From an uncultured Bacilli bacterium (GTDB lineage Bacteria; Bacillota_I; Bacilli_A; RF39; UBA660), in NCBI GenBank assembly GCA_944358445.1, contig CALVRC010000003.1:43991-107990 (forward strand): 64,000 nt of DNA. The letters are read 5' to 3'. A program made the position numbers and the translations under genes. Of the stretch, positions 34,666 through 44,029 are shown in pieces. Position 1 is the stretch's first letter. Every line of letters begins with the position of its first letter. The notes beneath the pieces are model-generated. The model worked only from the letters and a program-made list of their open reading frames with translations, was not told where the DNA came from and did no database searches.

Positions 34666-35261
34666 TTAAATTCCTCCATTTCTTTTATTAGCAAATTTAA
34701 TTCTCTATTTAATTCTACTTTTCTATTAAATTGTTTTTCCAATTTTATTTTTTGTTGTAATTTATTAATCTTTTTTTCTAGTTCTAACTTCTGAGCATTA
34801 TCTTCAATTATTTTAGAAAATGCTTTTTCGTTAGTGTCTTCTTTCATTATTTTTTTTACTATATTTTCATACAATATTTTTAAATTAATTGCATTAAAAT
34901 CAAAATCTATATTATCATTCCATTCGCTATTATAAATATCTTCTACTTTTATTGCATAGCAGTATTCATTTTGAAATTTAATAATAAATAAAATTTTGTA
35001 TTGTACACCTTTAGTTATTGTTTTAATAACTGATAAAGGTATTCTTTTTTCTTTAGCATCTATTTGAAATATTTGAATTTCTTCTATTTCTTCTGTTTTT
35101 GTTATGCCTATTATATCTTCTGATAATTTATATAACCAAGTTATTCTATCAACTAAATTTACAAATTCATCCTTAACTTTTGACGAAACTCCAACTTTTT
35201 CATAAAATACCTTTTTAGGTATAAATTTGTTTACAAAACATTTTTTAGGCAAATCAAACAT
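34662..35261 (-). CDS. DUF4391-domain protein
   Basis: A 199-residue protein: N-terminal LPKKCFVNKFIPKKVFYE, then FVNLVDRITWLYKLSEDIIGI and EIQIFQIDAKEKRIPLSVIKTITKGV, which match DUF4391; the C-terminus (about 150-199) is a coiled coil. It starts one base into the helicase stop (TAATG overlap), so it is translated in step with it. DUF4391 proteins are recurrently found beside a large SNF2-like helicase and a type III-like Mod; their activity is unknown. Confidence 0.75.
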   Translation of the reverse strand: MFDLPKKCFVNKFIPKKVFYEKVGVSSKVKDEFVNLVDRITWLYKLSEDIIGITKTEEIEEIQIFQIDAKEKRIPLSVIKTITKGVQYKILFIIKFQNEYCYAIKVEDIYNSEWNDNIDFDFNAINLKILYENIVKKIMKEDTNEKAFSKIIEDNAQKLELEKKINKLQQKIKLEKQFNRKVELNRELNLLIKEMEEFK

Positions 35262-38200
35262 TATACCACCACCATAAATGTAATTAGTTCAAAATCTTCT
35301 AATCCTTTAATGTCATTCTTTAACATTGTAGTGCCACCAGTTCTAAATAAACTATCAATATCATTTTCTTCTTTTATATTTATTATCGAATTAATACTTT
35401 GACTTAATAGTTCAGAATATAAATTCATATCTTTACCATCATTAGTAAAATCATTAAATATATTATAAGCATCTTTTATTGGTTCACTATTTCCTTTAGA
35501 AACAATTCTTAATAAATCTAATGTGTTTTTAACATTTAAATGATTAGATAATATTTCGCCATCCTCTTTTATATAAATCAAATAGAAAGGATGTAATTGG
35601 TTCATACTATCTATATTTACTTCATTATTTATATTTTTTAATACATAAATAACTCCTTTTTCAATACCTAATGATTGATTTTCATGAACAACAGAATGTA
35701 GTCCAAATGGTATTCCATCTAACTCACCATTGTTTTTGACATACTCAACTAAATCCATTCTAAATTCATTAAGTCCTAAATCAGTAATAGAAATACCCGT
35801 ATTCATTTCTTCTAAATCCACTACTTCTTCTTGAAGTTTTTGCAATTGAATTTTTCTATAATCCATATCACTTGATTTGTTAGTTAAGACATTATCCTCA
35901 CCTGTACCAGATATATCTAACATTAGCATTCTATTTTCTACTCTATTTTTTAAATTAATATAATCATCTAAAGATAAATTTGGCCAAAAATTAACTAATT
36001 GAATTACTTCATTAGATGAACCAATTCTATCTACACGCCCAAATCTTTGTATGATTCTTACTGGATTCCAATGTATGTCATAATTAATTAAATAATCACA
36101 ATCTTGTAAATTTTGTCCTTCTGATATACAATCTGTAGCAATTAAAATATCTATGTCATCAGTTGAATTTGGATCTAACATATCACGATGCTTCGATTTT
36201 GGAGAAAAATTCAATAATAAATTGTTAAATTCCTTATTCATTTCAATCGTACATTCGTTAGTTCCTGAACCTGTTATTTTACAAGTTTGTAATCCATAAT
36301 GATTTTTTAAATTCCCAGATATATTTTTATAAATATAATCAGCTGTATCAGCAAATGCACTAAATATAATTACTTTTTTATTTCCACTATTTATTGGATT
36401 ATTTACTTTATTAATAATTAAATTAAATAAATCTATTAATTTTGAATCATGTTCTGGAGTAACTTTATCCATTTCACATAATAATTGTTTTAATATAACA
36501 TAGTCAGATAATAAATCTTGTCTCCAGCCAATTGTATTCATATCTTCAAGATTAATTTTAACTTTTTTACCAATACTAAATTGATCATTTAATAAATCAT
36601 CAACATCTTCATCTGAATTATAATTAGTTACTTCTACATCTTCGAAACTTTTATTAATCCCTCTATTTTCAAACTCCTCAATTGATTTTAATATTGTCTC
36701 AATTTGATATAAAACTTTATTTAAAGTTAATCTAAATGATTCTACTGAAGACTCTAATCTTTTTAAAAAATTAATTCTCATTAATATTTGTAAACTTCTT
36801 TCACGATCTGCTTGCCTAAAACTTGATTGTCCACCCTTAACTGAAATATCATACATTTCCTCATACTTCGATAATGACGCTGGTAAAATATAATCAAATG
36901 GTGCATACACACACATATTAAGTTTAGACAAAGTTTCAGCAATTTCTTTAATTGACATAAAGCCTTCAATATTTGTCAATTCTGAACTAATACTAATTGG
37001 TTTTAATCTAGTAGGAAATTTACCAATACTACTCATATTATAGTATTTTTCTATATGTTTTCTACTTCTAGCTATAGTCACACTATCTAACAATTTAAAG
37101 AAATCAAAATTTGTATTTAATCTGTTTAATAATTCTTGACTTGTCCTTTGCTCTGGTTCTAGTTTACTCCATTCATTAAAGATTGTTTGAGCATTTTTCA
37201 AGATTGTATCTATTGATTTTGTATTACTTATTTTATCATCAATTTTTCCAGTGTTTCCTTCATAAGCTAAAGCTAATTGATTTTTTAAATCTAAGAATTT
37301 ATTATTTACTGGAGTTGCAGATAGCATTAAAACTTTGGTTTTAACGCCTGCCTTCATTACTTGATTCATTAATTTATCATATCTTGTTTCTCTATCATTT
37401 CTAGCACTATTGTTTCTAAAATTATGGGATTCATCAATAACAACTAAATCATAGTTACCCCAATTAACTCTTGATAAGTCCATTCCATTAGAATCGCCAT
37501 GTGTTCTTGATAAATCTGTATGAAATAATACATCATAATTAAACCTATCTTCTTGTAATGGATTATCTTTATAGTTCTTTATATATGTATTCCAATTTTC
37601 AGATAATTTTTTTGGACATAATACTAATATACTTTTATTTCTTTCTTGATAATATTTAATAACAGCTAATGCTGTATATGTTTTTCCTAAACCAACGCTA
37701 TCAGCTAATATACAACCATTATGCCTTTCTAACTTATTTATTATTCCTAATACAGCATCTTTTTGAAATTCATATAATGAGTTCCATATTTTAGATTCTT
37801 TAAATCCAGTTTTCTCATTAGCCAATTCATCTTCAGAAATATCTTCCAAAAACTCTGTAAATATATTATACAAAGTAACATAATAAACAAACTCAGGCGA
37901 ATTTTCTTTATATAAATCAGACATAAATTCAATTACTTCATCTGTAACATCTTTTAATTGTTTCTCATCATTCCATATTTGTTCGAATGATGTAATATAA
38001 TTTTTCGTTATTTCGTATTCAATATCAAGTTTTGTAACTGGCATAAAAATAGAATTATCTTTTTCATATCCAAAACCTACTGAAGAAAACTCTTCCACAT
38101 TTATATATCCAATTGCATTATTAGAATTTTCAATTGTCATAAACTTTTGAATTGCATTACCATTCACATTCGTTTTAAATTTGGCTTTTTCTTTAATCCA

Positions 38201-38521
38201 ATTAGCACATTCCTTAGCAATAGATTTACCATTTAATTCATTTTTTAACTTAACTTCAAAAGATGAACCACTAATACTTTTTTCTCTATTTCTAGTATTT
38301 ATCTCAAATAGTTTTTGTTCTTTAGAATTCTTTGATATTTCTATAAATGTCGGATCAGAAAATATAAATTTAAATTCTGAAATTTGCGACAATTCTTTTT
38401 TTAAAGCTTTATATCCGTACATCGAAAAAATTGATGCACAAACTTGTAGTTTAGATTTAAATTTTATTGAATCTTTTAAATCATCACCAAGTTTTTCAAA
38501 TTTATTATCTATTACCTTCAT
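35261..38521 (-). CDS. SNF2-like SF2 helicase of the defence operon
   Basis: A 1086-residue helicase. Motif I ILADSVGLGKTYTAL (about 272-286), motif Ia LVLCPKKLSENW, motif II VIDESHNFRN (about 361-370), motif III LMLSATPVNN, C-terminal VIIFSAFADTADYI, IATDCISEGQNLQDCDYLINYD, and motif VI IIQRFGRVDRIGS (about 825). This is the HepA/SNF2 pattern also seen in defence helicases such as DrmD of DISARM; the DISARM genes drmA, drmB and drmC are absent here. The N-terminal 200 residues show no known domain. It is the first gene of a six-gene operon that runs to 28219. Confidence 0.92.
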   Translation of the reverse strand: MKVIDNKFEKLGDDLKDSIKFKSKLQVCASIFSMYGYKALKKELSQISEFKFIFSDPTFIEISKNSKEQKLFEINTRNREKSISGSSFEVKLKNELNGKSIAKECANWIKEKAKFKTNVNGNAIQKFMTIENSNNAIGYINVEEFSSVGFGYEKDNSIFMPVTKLDIEYEITKNYITSFEQIWNDEKQLKDVTDEVIEFMSDLYKENSPEFVYYVTLYNIFTEFLEDISEDELANEKTGFKESKIWNSLYEFQKDAVLGIINKLERHNGCILADSVGLGKTYTALAVIKYYQERNKSILVLCPKKLSENWNTYIKNYKDNPLQEDRFNYDVLFHTDLSRTHGDSNGMDLSRVNWGNYDLVVIDESHNFRNNSARNDRETRYDKLMNQVMKAGVKTKVLMLSATPVNNKFLDLKNQLALAYEGNTGKIDDKISNTKSIDTILKNAQTIFNEWSKLEPEQRTSQELLNRLNTNFDFFKLLDSVTIARSRKHIEKYYNMSSIGKFPTRLKPISISSELTNIEGFMSIKEIAETLSKLNMCVYAPFDYILPASLSKYEEMYDISVKGGQSSFRQADRERSLQILMRINFLKRLESSVESFRLTLNKVLYQIETILKSIEEFENRGINKSFEDVEVTNYNSDEDVDDLLNDQFSIGKKVKINLEDMNTIGWRQDLLSDYVILKQLLCEMDKVTPEHDSKLIDLFNLIINKVNNPINSGNKKVIIFSAFADTADYIYKNISGNLKNHYGLQTCKITGSGTNECTIEMNKEFNNLLLNFSPKSKHRDMLDPNSTDDIDILIATDCISEGQNLQDCDYLINYDIHWNPVRIIQRFGRVDRIGSSNEVIQLVNFWPNLSLDDYINLKNRVENRMLMLDISGTGEDNVLTNKSSDMDYRKIQLQKLQEEVVDLEEMNTGISITDLGLNEFRMDLVEYVKNNGELDGIPFGLHSVVHENQSLGIEKGVIYVLKNINNEVNIDSMNQLHPFYLIYIKEDGEILSNHLNVKNTLDLLRIVSKGNSEPIKDAYNIFNDFTNDGKDMNLYSELLSQSINSIINIKEENDIDSLFRTGGTTMLKNDIKGLEDFELITFMVVV

Positions 38522-38558
38522 ATTACCACCCGTTTAATCGATATAAAAATCTATAACT

Positions 38559-38567
38559 ATTATATCA
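38559..38567 (-). promoter_or_regulatory. Extended -10 promoter of the defence operon
   Basis: TG-A-TATAAT on the minus strand, about 30 bases before the ribosome site GGGTGG of the helicase gene. No good -35 is seen, which fits an extended -10 promoter. Confidence 0.6.
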
Positions 38568-38629
38568 TGAAATTCACATTATTTCTTTATTGATTTCAAA
38601 TTTCCTTATGAAAATTCGGTAATATTATT

Positions 38630-39028
38630 TTAATAACTTATACTAATAATATCTGAAAAAAATATTTTTAATTTATTCGTAAATATTATACATTTTTCAA
38701 CTTCGTCAATTCTTTTAACATTCCCTGATATAGTTTTATAAACTCCTCCACTTTTTTTATTATCATGTACAAAATAAGTAATAACTACTTCAGGCTGTAA
38801 CTTTATATTTTCGATAATCAATTTTATCTTTTGATTTAACATATTTTTTAACTCATCACTTAGTTCAATTTTTTGTTCTGTTAATCTTGCTGTTTCTTTT
38901 ATTGCATCATTGTATCCTGTTAAAGCAGCAAAAGGAGCAAATTGAGCAACTCTATTATATAAACTCATAGGGTTTCTAGTCTTAGAAACATGATGTGGTA
39001 AATTTATTATATCTTTATACTTATTCAT
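38630..39028 (-). CDS. YolD-like protein, partner of the Y-family polymerase
   Basis: A 132-residue protein with the YolD-like signature [28 protein letters not shown] and an ensuing helix ([15 protein letters not shown]); the C-terminal half is a beta-rich domain ([27 protein letters not shown]). YolD-like proteins are typically encoded next to UvrX-type Y-family polymerases in Firmicutes prophages and ICEs. It overlaps the polymerase gene by 8 bases, so it is part of the same SOS unit. Confidence 0.85.
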   Translation of the reverse strand: MNKYKDIINLPHHVSKTRNPMSLYNRVAQFAPFAALTGYNDAIKETARLTEQKIELSDELKNMLNQKIKLIIENIKLQPEVVITYFVHDNKKSGGVYKTISGNVKRIDEVEKCIIFTNKLKIFFSDIISISY

Positions 39029-40523
39029 GATGTCCTCCTATTTGATGATTTCTTTCTATAGCTGTTGCACCTTCTATGATATTCATTCCTTTTAAAATAG
39101 CATTTTTGCCATATTTATTTTTAATTTGTAACATAACTTTCTGTATTTCTTTTTTGTTTTTCTCATTCAATTTTTGCTGTGCTTTCTTTTTTTCTTGTTC
39201 TTCATAATTAGTAAACAAATCAATTTGTTCCACTACTTTTTTATTTTGAACCTTGTCCTCACTAATTAATTTATTAACTGATAAATTTAATTTTCTAATA
39301 AGTAATATTGGATTAGAAATTTTATCAAACAAATTTACAAACCCTTCCATAATAGCAGTTGAAGAAGATGTTAACTGATTTAAATTAATTGTTCCATGAG
39401 AATGTTTAGGAATCTTTCTACCATACGAATCAATAGTTATTTCTCCAAAATATTTATCAAAAATGTCTGGATTAGTTAAATTTTCTATATCATAATCTAT
39501 TGTCATTACTAATTGTTCTGTAAGAAGTCTTTTATTTACTAAATCTAATGCTAGGTTATCAGCCATTTCTCTTACAATTAATCTAGCTTTTTTATTATCA
39601 TAAGGACAATGTAAAACTTGACCAGAACTTAGAGAAGTTGTTGTTGGTTTATAACTTTTTGCAATATCAATAGTACAAGGTTCGTATCCCCAAGCATGAT
39701 CAATTAATAACTCTGCATTTATTCCAAATAACTTATATAATAAATCTTCATTATAATGCGAGCATCTAGCAACATCACCCATCGTAAACATATTATTTTT
39801 AGCAAGCTTATCAGCTATACCTTTTCCTACTCTCCAAAAATCAGTGATGGGCTTATGATCCCATAATTTTTTTCTAAAAGTCATTTCATCCAACCCTGCA
39901 ATTCTAACTCCAAATTCATTTGCTTTACTTTTTTTAGCTACTATATCCATAGCAACTTTTGCCAAGAACATATTTGTACCTATTCCAGCAGTTGCAGTAA
40001 TTCCTGTTGTGTCATAAACATCTTTAATTATTTTAGTAACTAATTGTCTAGGTGTACATCTATAAAGAGAAATATAATTTGTAATATCTATAAACACTTC
40101 ATCAATTGAATATACTAGAATATCTTCAGGTGCAATATATTTTAAATAAATATTGTATATATTAGTACTGTATTTCATATAATAAGCCATTCTAGGTGGA
40201 GCTATAATTAAATCTAATTCTAGACCTCTATTATTCTTTAGTTCATCATCAAGATATGACTTTCCAATAAATTTTTTATAATTATTCAATTTCTTTCTTT
40301 GATAATTTACCTCTTTTATTTTTTGTTTAACTTCAAATAATCTTGCCCTTCCACCAATGCCATATTGTTTTAAAGATGGGCTAACAGCTAAACAAACTGT
40401 TTTATCTGTTCTTGATTCATCGGCAACAACCAAATTAGTATTTAATGGTTCTAGTTTTCTTTCAACGCATTCAACAGAAGCATAGAAACTTTTTAAATCA
40501 ATACACATATAAATTCTTTCCAT
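39021..40523 (-). CDS. Y-family DNA polymerase (UmuC/UvrX type), SOS-controlled
   Basis: A 501-residue translesion polymerase. Catalytic acids are in [15 protein letters not shown] and in [10 protein letters not shown], and the fingers/palm text [21 protein letters not shown] and [19 protein letters not shown] is typical of UvrX proteins of mobile elements. The little-finger domain ends near 400; the tail is coiled and basic. The ATG at 40523 is chosen: it follows GGTGATGGGT and lies downstream of the promoter, whereas the longer frame from 40589 would start upstream of the -10. A LexA box overlaps the promoter, so damage should induce it. Confidence 0.93.
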   Translation of the reverse strand: MERIYMCIDLKSFYASVECVERKLEPLNTNLVVADESRTDKTVCLAVSPSLKQYGIGGRARLFEVKQKIKEVNYQRKKLNNYKKFIGKSYLDDELKNNRGLELDLIIAPPRMAYYMKYSTNIYNIYLKYIAPEDILVYSIDEVFIDITNYISLYRCTPRQLVTKIIKDVYDTTGITATAGIGTNMFLAKVAMDIVAKKSKANEFGVRIAGLDEMTFRKKLWDHKPITDFWRVGKGIADKLAKNNMFTMGDVARCSHYNEDLLYKLFGINAELLIDHAWGYEPCTIDIAKSYKPTTTSLSSGQVLHCPYDNKKARLIVREMADNLALDLVNKRLLTEQLVMTIDYDIENLTNPDIFDKYFGEITIDSYGRKIPKHSHGTINLNQLTSSSTAIMEGFVNLFDKISNPILLIRKLNLSVNKLISEDKVQNKKVVEQIDLFTNYEEQEKKKAQQKLNEKNKKEIQKVMLQIKNKYGKNAILKGMNIIEGATAIERNHQIGGHHE

Positions 40524-40539
40524 ACCCATCACCATAATT

Positions 40540-40561
40540 ATTATACTGCGAACATTTGTTC
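40540..40561 (-). promoter_or_regulatory. LexA (DinR) box and -10 of the Y-family polymerase operon
   Basis: The palindrome GAAC-ATTT-GTTC at 40550-40561 matches the Gram-positive SOS box GAACN4GTTC and ends 4 bases above a perfect -10 TATAAT (40540-40545). It would block RNA polymerase until LexA is cleaved after DNA damage. Confidence 0.88.
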
Positions 40562-40620
40562 TTTGAAATGAATTCTTTTCAATTACCATTAATTTACATA
40601 ATCTTTTCTAATTTTCGTAC

Positions 40621-40650
40621 AAAAAAACAGCAAATCTAAAGTTTACTGTT
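40621..40650 (-). terminator. Terminator of the 422-codon hypothetical gene
   Basis: A 9-bp stem AACAGTAAA/TTTGCTGTT (one G.T pair) with a 6-base loop, then T7 on the minus strand. Confidence 0.8.
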
Positions 40651-40660
40651 ATAGTCGTTT

Positions 40661-41926
40661 TTATCTATAAGTATCTGTATTAGGAATGATCATATTAATT
40701 AATCCTTTATTTTCTAATTCATGAAAATAAGTTGCAATTTGAGATAATATATATAATTCATTATCTGTATATTCATTTAGACAATCTTCAGATATATCAA
40801 TATATCTACTAAATACTGATATAAGTTCTTTATAGCATATAAATGCATAATGTTTATTTCCGGGATAATTATCTTTTAAATACAAAATCTTACTTTGATA
40901 ATATGAATGACTACTTCCATCTTGATTTTTTACATATATTTTTCCCAATAATAAATTAGAAAGTAAATTGTCAGATAGAGAATTTCCTTTAAAATCCATA
41001 TTTTGTAATTGTCTTTGAATTGTTTTCATTGCATATTTAAGTGAATTACAATATTTATTGTACTTTATTTTATTATTATCTCCTATGTTAAAACAATTTA
41101 ATATAGATTTTACTTCTTTGATATCATCTTCTAAGTTTGGGCATCTTTTGTTGCTTTCATCAATCAAATTATCCAAATAATCATTATATGAATCAAATTC
41201 TTCACTTTTTCTTATCTTTGTGTTTCTCAATATAGAGATATTTCTTTCATTGTATTTTTTTACTTTTTTGGATAGATAATTTAATGAATAATATTTAAAT
41301 TTAACAAAATTAAAAACTTCATTAATATATATTGATTTATTAGTTAAAAAATGTTCAGAACCATTATTATAAGTAACTAATACTATTTCTCCATCACATC
41401 TAGGATCTATAGTATATATTCCACCTGTCCATACAACATAAGGGCTTACTTCTAAATCTGCTAATTGAAATTCTTTATGCCTGTTAGTTTTACTTGGATG
41501 AACAGAACTTAGTGCTCTTATGTATTCAAAATAGTCTTTATCATCGATTTTTAATTTTTTTGAATTTTTATTAGCTTTTTCAATATAAGTATCATTGAAA
41601 GTTTTATGTTTAAATATTTTATTGCTTTTCGGAGGTTCAAATCCATATATTTTGTATGCTTCGTCTATACATTCAATTAATACTGCTGCTTGTTCCATAA
41701 ATTCAAAAAAATCAAATGCACATCTTTTCCATTTGCCATTATTTAATTCTTTTTCATTTAGATAAATAACTAAATCATCTATTCTGTCCATTATTGCACA
41801 TATACTATTCCATGCATTTTCTTTTTCATTATCATGATATGTTTTATTTATAGAAAAATCTAAATATTCATTAACAATATCTCTAAAGTTAATACTTACA
41901 TTCTTGTTTAAAATAATTTTATACAA
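40661..41926 (-). CDS. Hypothetical helical protein of the element
   Basis: A 421-residue protein that I do not recognise. A TTG at 41926 is preferred as the start because GGGGAGG lies 7 bases before it; an ATG at 41965 has no ribosome site. The first 140 residues are helical; a stretch YIRALSSVHPSKTNRH contains R-x5-H, loosely like the HEPN RNase motif, but this is weak. VSPYVVWTGGIYTIDPRCDGEIVLVTY suggests a beta-domain in the middle; the C-terminus is helical. An inverted repeat ACAATTTT/AAAATTGT lies upstream near 42050. It follows the methyltransferase-like gene and ends at its own terminator. Confidence 0.6.
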   Translation of the reverse strand: MYKIILNKNVSINFRDIVNEYLDFSINKTYHDNEKENAWNSICAIMDRIDDLVIYLNEKELNNGKWKRCAFDFFEFMEQAAVLIECIDEAYKIYGFEPPKSNKIFKHKTFNDTYIEKANKNSKKLKIDDKDYFEYIRALSSVHPSKTNRHKEFQLADLEVSPYVVWTGGIYTIDPRCDGEIVLVTYNNGSEHFLTNKSIYINEVFNFVKFKYYSLNYLSKKVKKYNERNISILRNTKIRKSEEFDSYNDYLDNLIDESNKRCPNLEDDIKEVKSILNCFNIGDNNKIKYNKYCNSLKYAMKTIQRQLQNMDFKGNSLSDNLLSNLLLGKIYVKNQDGSSHSYYQSKILYLKDNYPGNKHYAFICYKELISVFSRYIDISEDCLNEYTDNELYILSQIATYFHELENKGLINMIIPNTDTYR

Positions 41927-42115
41927 ATTATAACCTCCCCTATAATAAAACTGATAAACAGCCATTTGTTTTACATAATATGTTAGTAATTTTTTAACTT
42001 AACTCACTACTCATCACTTATCATTAACATTAAATATAATATCACAATTTTTCTAAAATTGTTATTATATCAATCTTAAATTTATTGAAAACTTATATAA
42101 AATAAAAAAGAATTA

Positions 42116-42820
42116 TCAATTAGATGATAATCCAATTATTTCATAATAATATTTATGAACAAGTCTTCTATTTATTTTTCGAGCAAATACATGTCCAACT
42201 CTGTGTGTATGATTTTTCTTATGATATGGATGTCCTTCGTGGTAAGTTAAATCATTATGTTCTATTAAGGTAATAACTTCCCAAAATCTAGGATCAAAAT
42301 ATCTTTTCATTTCACCACTTCTAAAATATTGATTAACTGAAAAGTTGCTAATATCTTTTTCATTTTTAGCCATATGATAAAAAATATAAATATATCCATT
42401 CTCTTTTACAGACGATAATAATTTTCTCATCTTTCTATTCATTGGTACATTCTTATTATGTTTTTCATGCAAAGAGCGATAACAATATACAAAATTGTAT
42501 TTATCTTCTACTCTTTCTTCATAAAAGTTTTTATTTCTTATCTCTATGTTATTTTTATATTCTTTATAATATTTTCTATTAATTATAGGAGAAATTATAT
42601 CATCAGCTATAACCCCACCTTTTATATAAACTTCATTTGGCTCATACATTACAACATTTGCTCCGTGATTAGCAAAAGGAATCGAATGAAGTCCATCTTT
42701 ATCATCTACTACTAAAACTTTAAATTCACCATTATACTCTTTATTTAACAATTTCATGTATTCATAACTTGTTCTTTGGGCATTACCAAAAACACTTCCA
42801 ACATCTATTTTTCTTTTCAT
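42116..42820 (-). CDS. Class I SAM-dependent methyltransferase-like protein
   Basis: A 234-residue protein. EFKVLVVDDKDGLHSIPFANHGANVVMYEPN resembles the first half of a Rossmann methyltransferase (motif I and the acidic end of strand 2), then YNFVYCYRSLHEKH and ENGYIYIFYHM for later strands. Glycine-rich motif I is degenerate, so activity and substrate are uncertain. The C-terminus is rich in His (HPYHKKNHTHRVGH). Start at 42820 since TTGGAGGAAGAA precedes it; the TTG at 42832 lies inside that site. It is the gene nearest the ftsW 5' junction. Confidence 0.6.
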   Translation of the reverse strand: MKRKIDVGSVFGNAQRTSYEYMKLLNKEYNGEFKVLVVDDKDGLHSIPFANHGANVVMYEPNEVYIKGGVIADDIISPIINRKYYKEYKNNIEIRNKNFYEERVEDKYNFVYCYRSLHEKHNKNVPMNRKMRKLLSSVKENGYIYIFYHMAKNEKDISNFSVNQYFRSGEMKRYFDPRFWEVITLIEHNDLTYHEGHPYHKKNHTHRVGHVFARKINRRLVHKYYYEIIGLSSN

Positions 42821-43021
42821 TTCTTCCTCCAAAAATATGTGAGGTATCTTTGGTATTGCTCATAGAAACTTTTTCGCAGTAATGGCAAAACAACCCCCAT
42901 TTTTATCTGCATTTTTTTTGATTTTTTCATAGTTTTATTCATTTTTATCATTTTTTTAAGAAATCAATTAGAACAGTAATGTAAGAATTCCTTTGAAAAT
43001 AAAGGAAAAACTTCTTCGTCG

Positions 43022-43073
43022 TAATCAGTTACCTAGCAGGACATACCCAGTTACTGGTATTAAGCCAATTACG
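43022..43073. other. Attachment junction (ftsW 5' side of the element)
   Basis: On the minus strand ftsW reads CCAGTAACT, then the core GG at 43047-43048, then the element arm GTATGTCCTGCTAGG. The break codon is the Gly of P-V-T-G in FtsW. Only GG is shared with the other junction, as expected for a serine recombinase crossover. Confidence 0.88.
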
Positions 43074-44029
43074 ACACTTAAATTTAATACAGCTTGAAAT
43101 CCTAGCATGAATATTATTCCAAAAGCTAGATATTTTCCAAATAAGTTTTCACAGTTTAAAGCAATCTTTATAGCTTCATAAATGATGAAGGCAAATAAAC
43201 CAGAGACAATTAACACACCCATAAAACCAAATTCTTCACTAATTATTGAAAAAATGAAATCTGTTTGAGGTTCTGGAAGATAAAAGTGTTTTTGCCTTGA
43301 ACCACCAAATCCATAGCCAAATAATCCACCTGGTCCTATAGCATATAATGATTGAATAATTTGAAATCCACTACCTAAAGGATCACTCCAAGGATTTAAA
43401 AATGATAAAATTCTTTTCAATCTATAAGGTGCGGCTAAAATTAAACCAACAATACCAGCTACACCTAAAACACCTATTTTTAAGAAAAATTTTAAATCTA
43501 CTCCACCAACAAAAAGTAGACCAATTACTCCCATAACTAAAATTACACCTGTTCCAAAATCTGGTTGCAGCATGATTAGTAAAAATACAATTAAGGTTAA
43601 GCCAAGTATTGGCATAACTCCTTTTTTTATGTTTCCAATATCTTTTCTATTATTATAAAGATATTTACTTGTGAAAATTATCATGGCTAATTTCATAAAT
43701 TCACTAGGCTGAATACCAAAAGAACCAACACCAAACCAACTTTTACTACCATTTCTTTCAGTTCCAACGAATAAGACTAATATGATTAAAGCAAAACAAA
43801 CAAGAAATATTTTACTTGCATATTTATAATATTTTTTATAATCTATTTTACTTACAATATACATGATTATTATTCCAACTATTAAAAATATTCCTTGATT
43901 TTTGACATATTTAAAGGGATCTGAAAATTTATATTCAGCCCAAATACTAGATGATGAATAGACCATTAGAAGTCCAAATAAAGATAAAATGATAACACTT
44001 ATAAATAGAGAAATATTGAATTTTTTCAT
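43025..44029 (-). CDS. ftsW: FtsW, truncated by the element (5' part with a foreign tail)
   Basis: The SEDS glycosyltransferase that polymerises septal peptidoglycan. The frame from 44029 gives 334 codons: about nine membrane segments, GVGSFGIQPSEFMKLAMI, LLIMLQPDFGTGVILV, and FLNPWSDPLGSGFQIIQSLYAIGPGG, all FtsW marks. It breaks at SVVIGLIPVTG; the native VTLPFLSYGGSS and last helix are replaced by the element-encoded YVLLGN and a stop at 43025. Intact FtsW would be about 358 residues. The start is at 44029, where ATGA overlaps the mraY stop and GGGGTG precedes it. Whether this form works is unknown; precise excision would restore it. Confidence 0.93.
   Translation of the reverse strand: MKKFNISLFISVIILSLFGLLMVYSSSSIWAEYKFSDPFKYVKNQGIFLIVGIIIMYIVSKIDYKKYYKYASKIFLVCFALIILVLFVGTERNGSKSWFGVGSFGIQPSEFMKLAMIIFTSKYLYNNRKDIGNIKKGVMPILGLTLIVFLLIMLQPDFGTGVILVMGVIGLLFVGGVDLKFFLKIGVLGVAGIVGLILAAPYRLKRILSFLNPWSDPLGSGFQIIQSLYAIGPGGLFGYGFGGSRQKHFYLPEPQTDFIFSIISEEFGFMGVLIVSGLFAFIIYEAIKIALNCENLFGKYLAFGIIFMLGFQAVLNLSVVIGLIPVTGYVLLGN

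Larger units (their letters stand above)
20629..43048. mobile_element. 22.4 kb serine-recombinase element inserted in ftsW
   Basis: The borders are set by the split ftsW reading frame and the shared 2-base core GG (20629-20630 and 43047-43048). The deduced attB is AGTAACT-GG-TGTCACT within ftsW, with an imperfect dyad (AGT.AC on each side). The recombinase gene lies about 100 bases inside one end. Cargo: split VirD4-type coupling protein, DNA methylase, three XRE regulators, a six-gene helicase/type III restriction/Shedu-like operon, SOS-controlled Y-family polymerase, and several unknown genes. No relaxase, VirB4, capsid or replication gene was recognised. It therefore resembles a defective or mobilisable integrative element carrying defence genes. 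Confidence 0.92.

Noticed and set aside
35261..38521. DISARM system, suggested by the SNF2-like helicase and a DNA methylase
   Set aside because: drmA, drmB and drmC homologues are absent; Mod/Res are clearly type III. Only the helicase resembles DrmD.
42833..42970. A 42-codon minus-strand frame (MIKMNKTMKKSKK...) ending in ATGA with the methyltransferase-like gene
   Set aside because: No ribosome site before any of its ATGs and low-complexity Lys-rich start; the overlap alone is not enough.
20629..43048. Complete prophage or complete ICE
   Set aside because: No capsid, terminase, tail, relaxase, VirB4 or replication genes were found; only a split VirD4.
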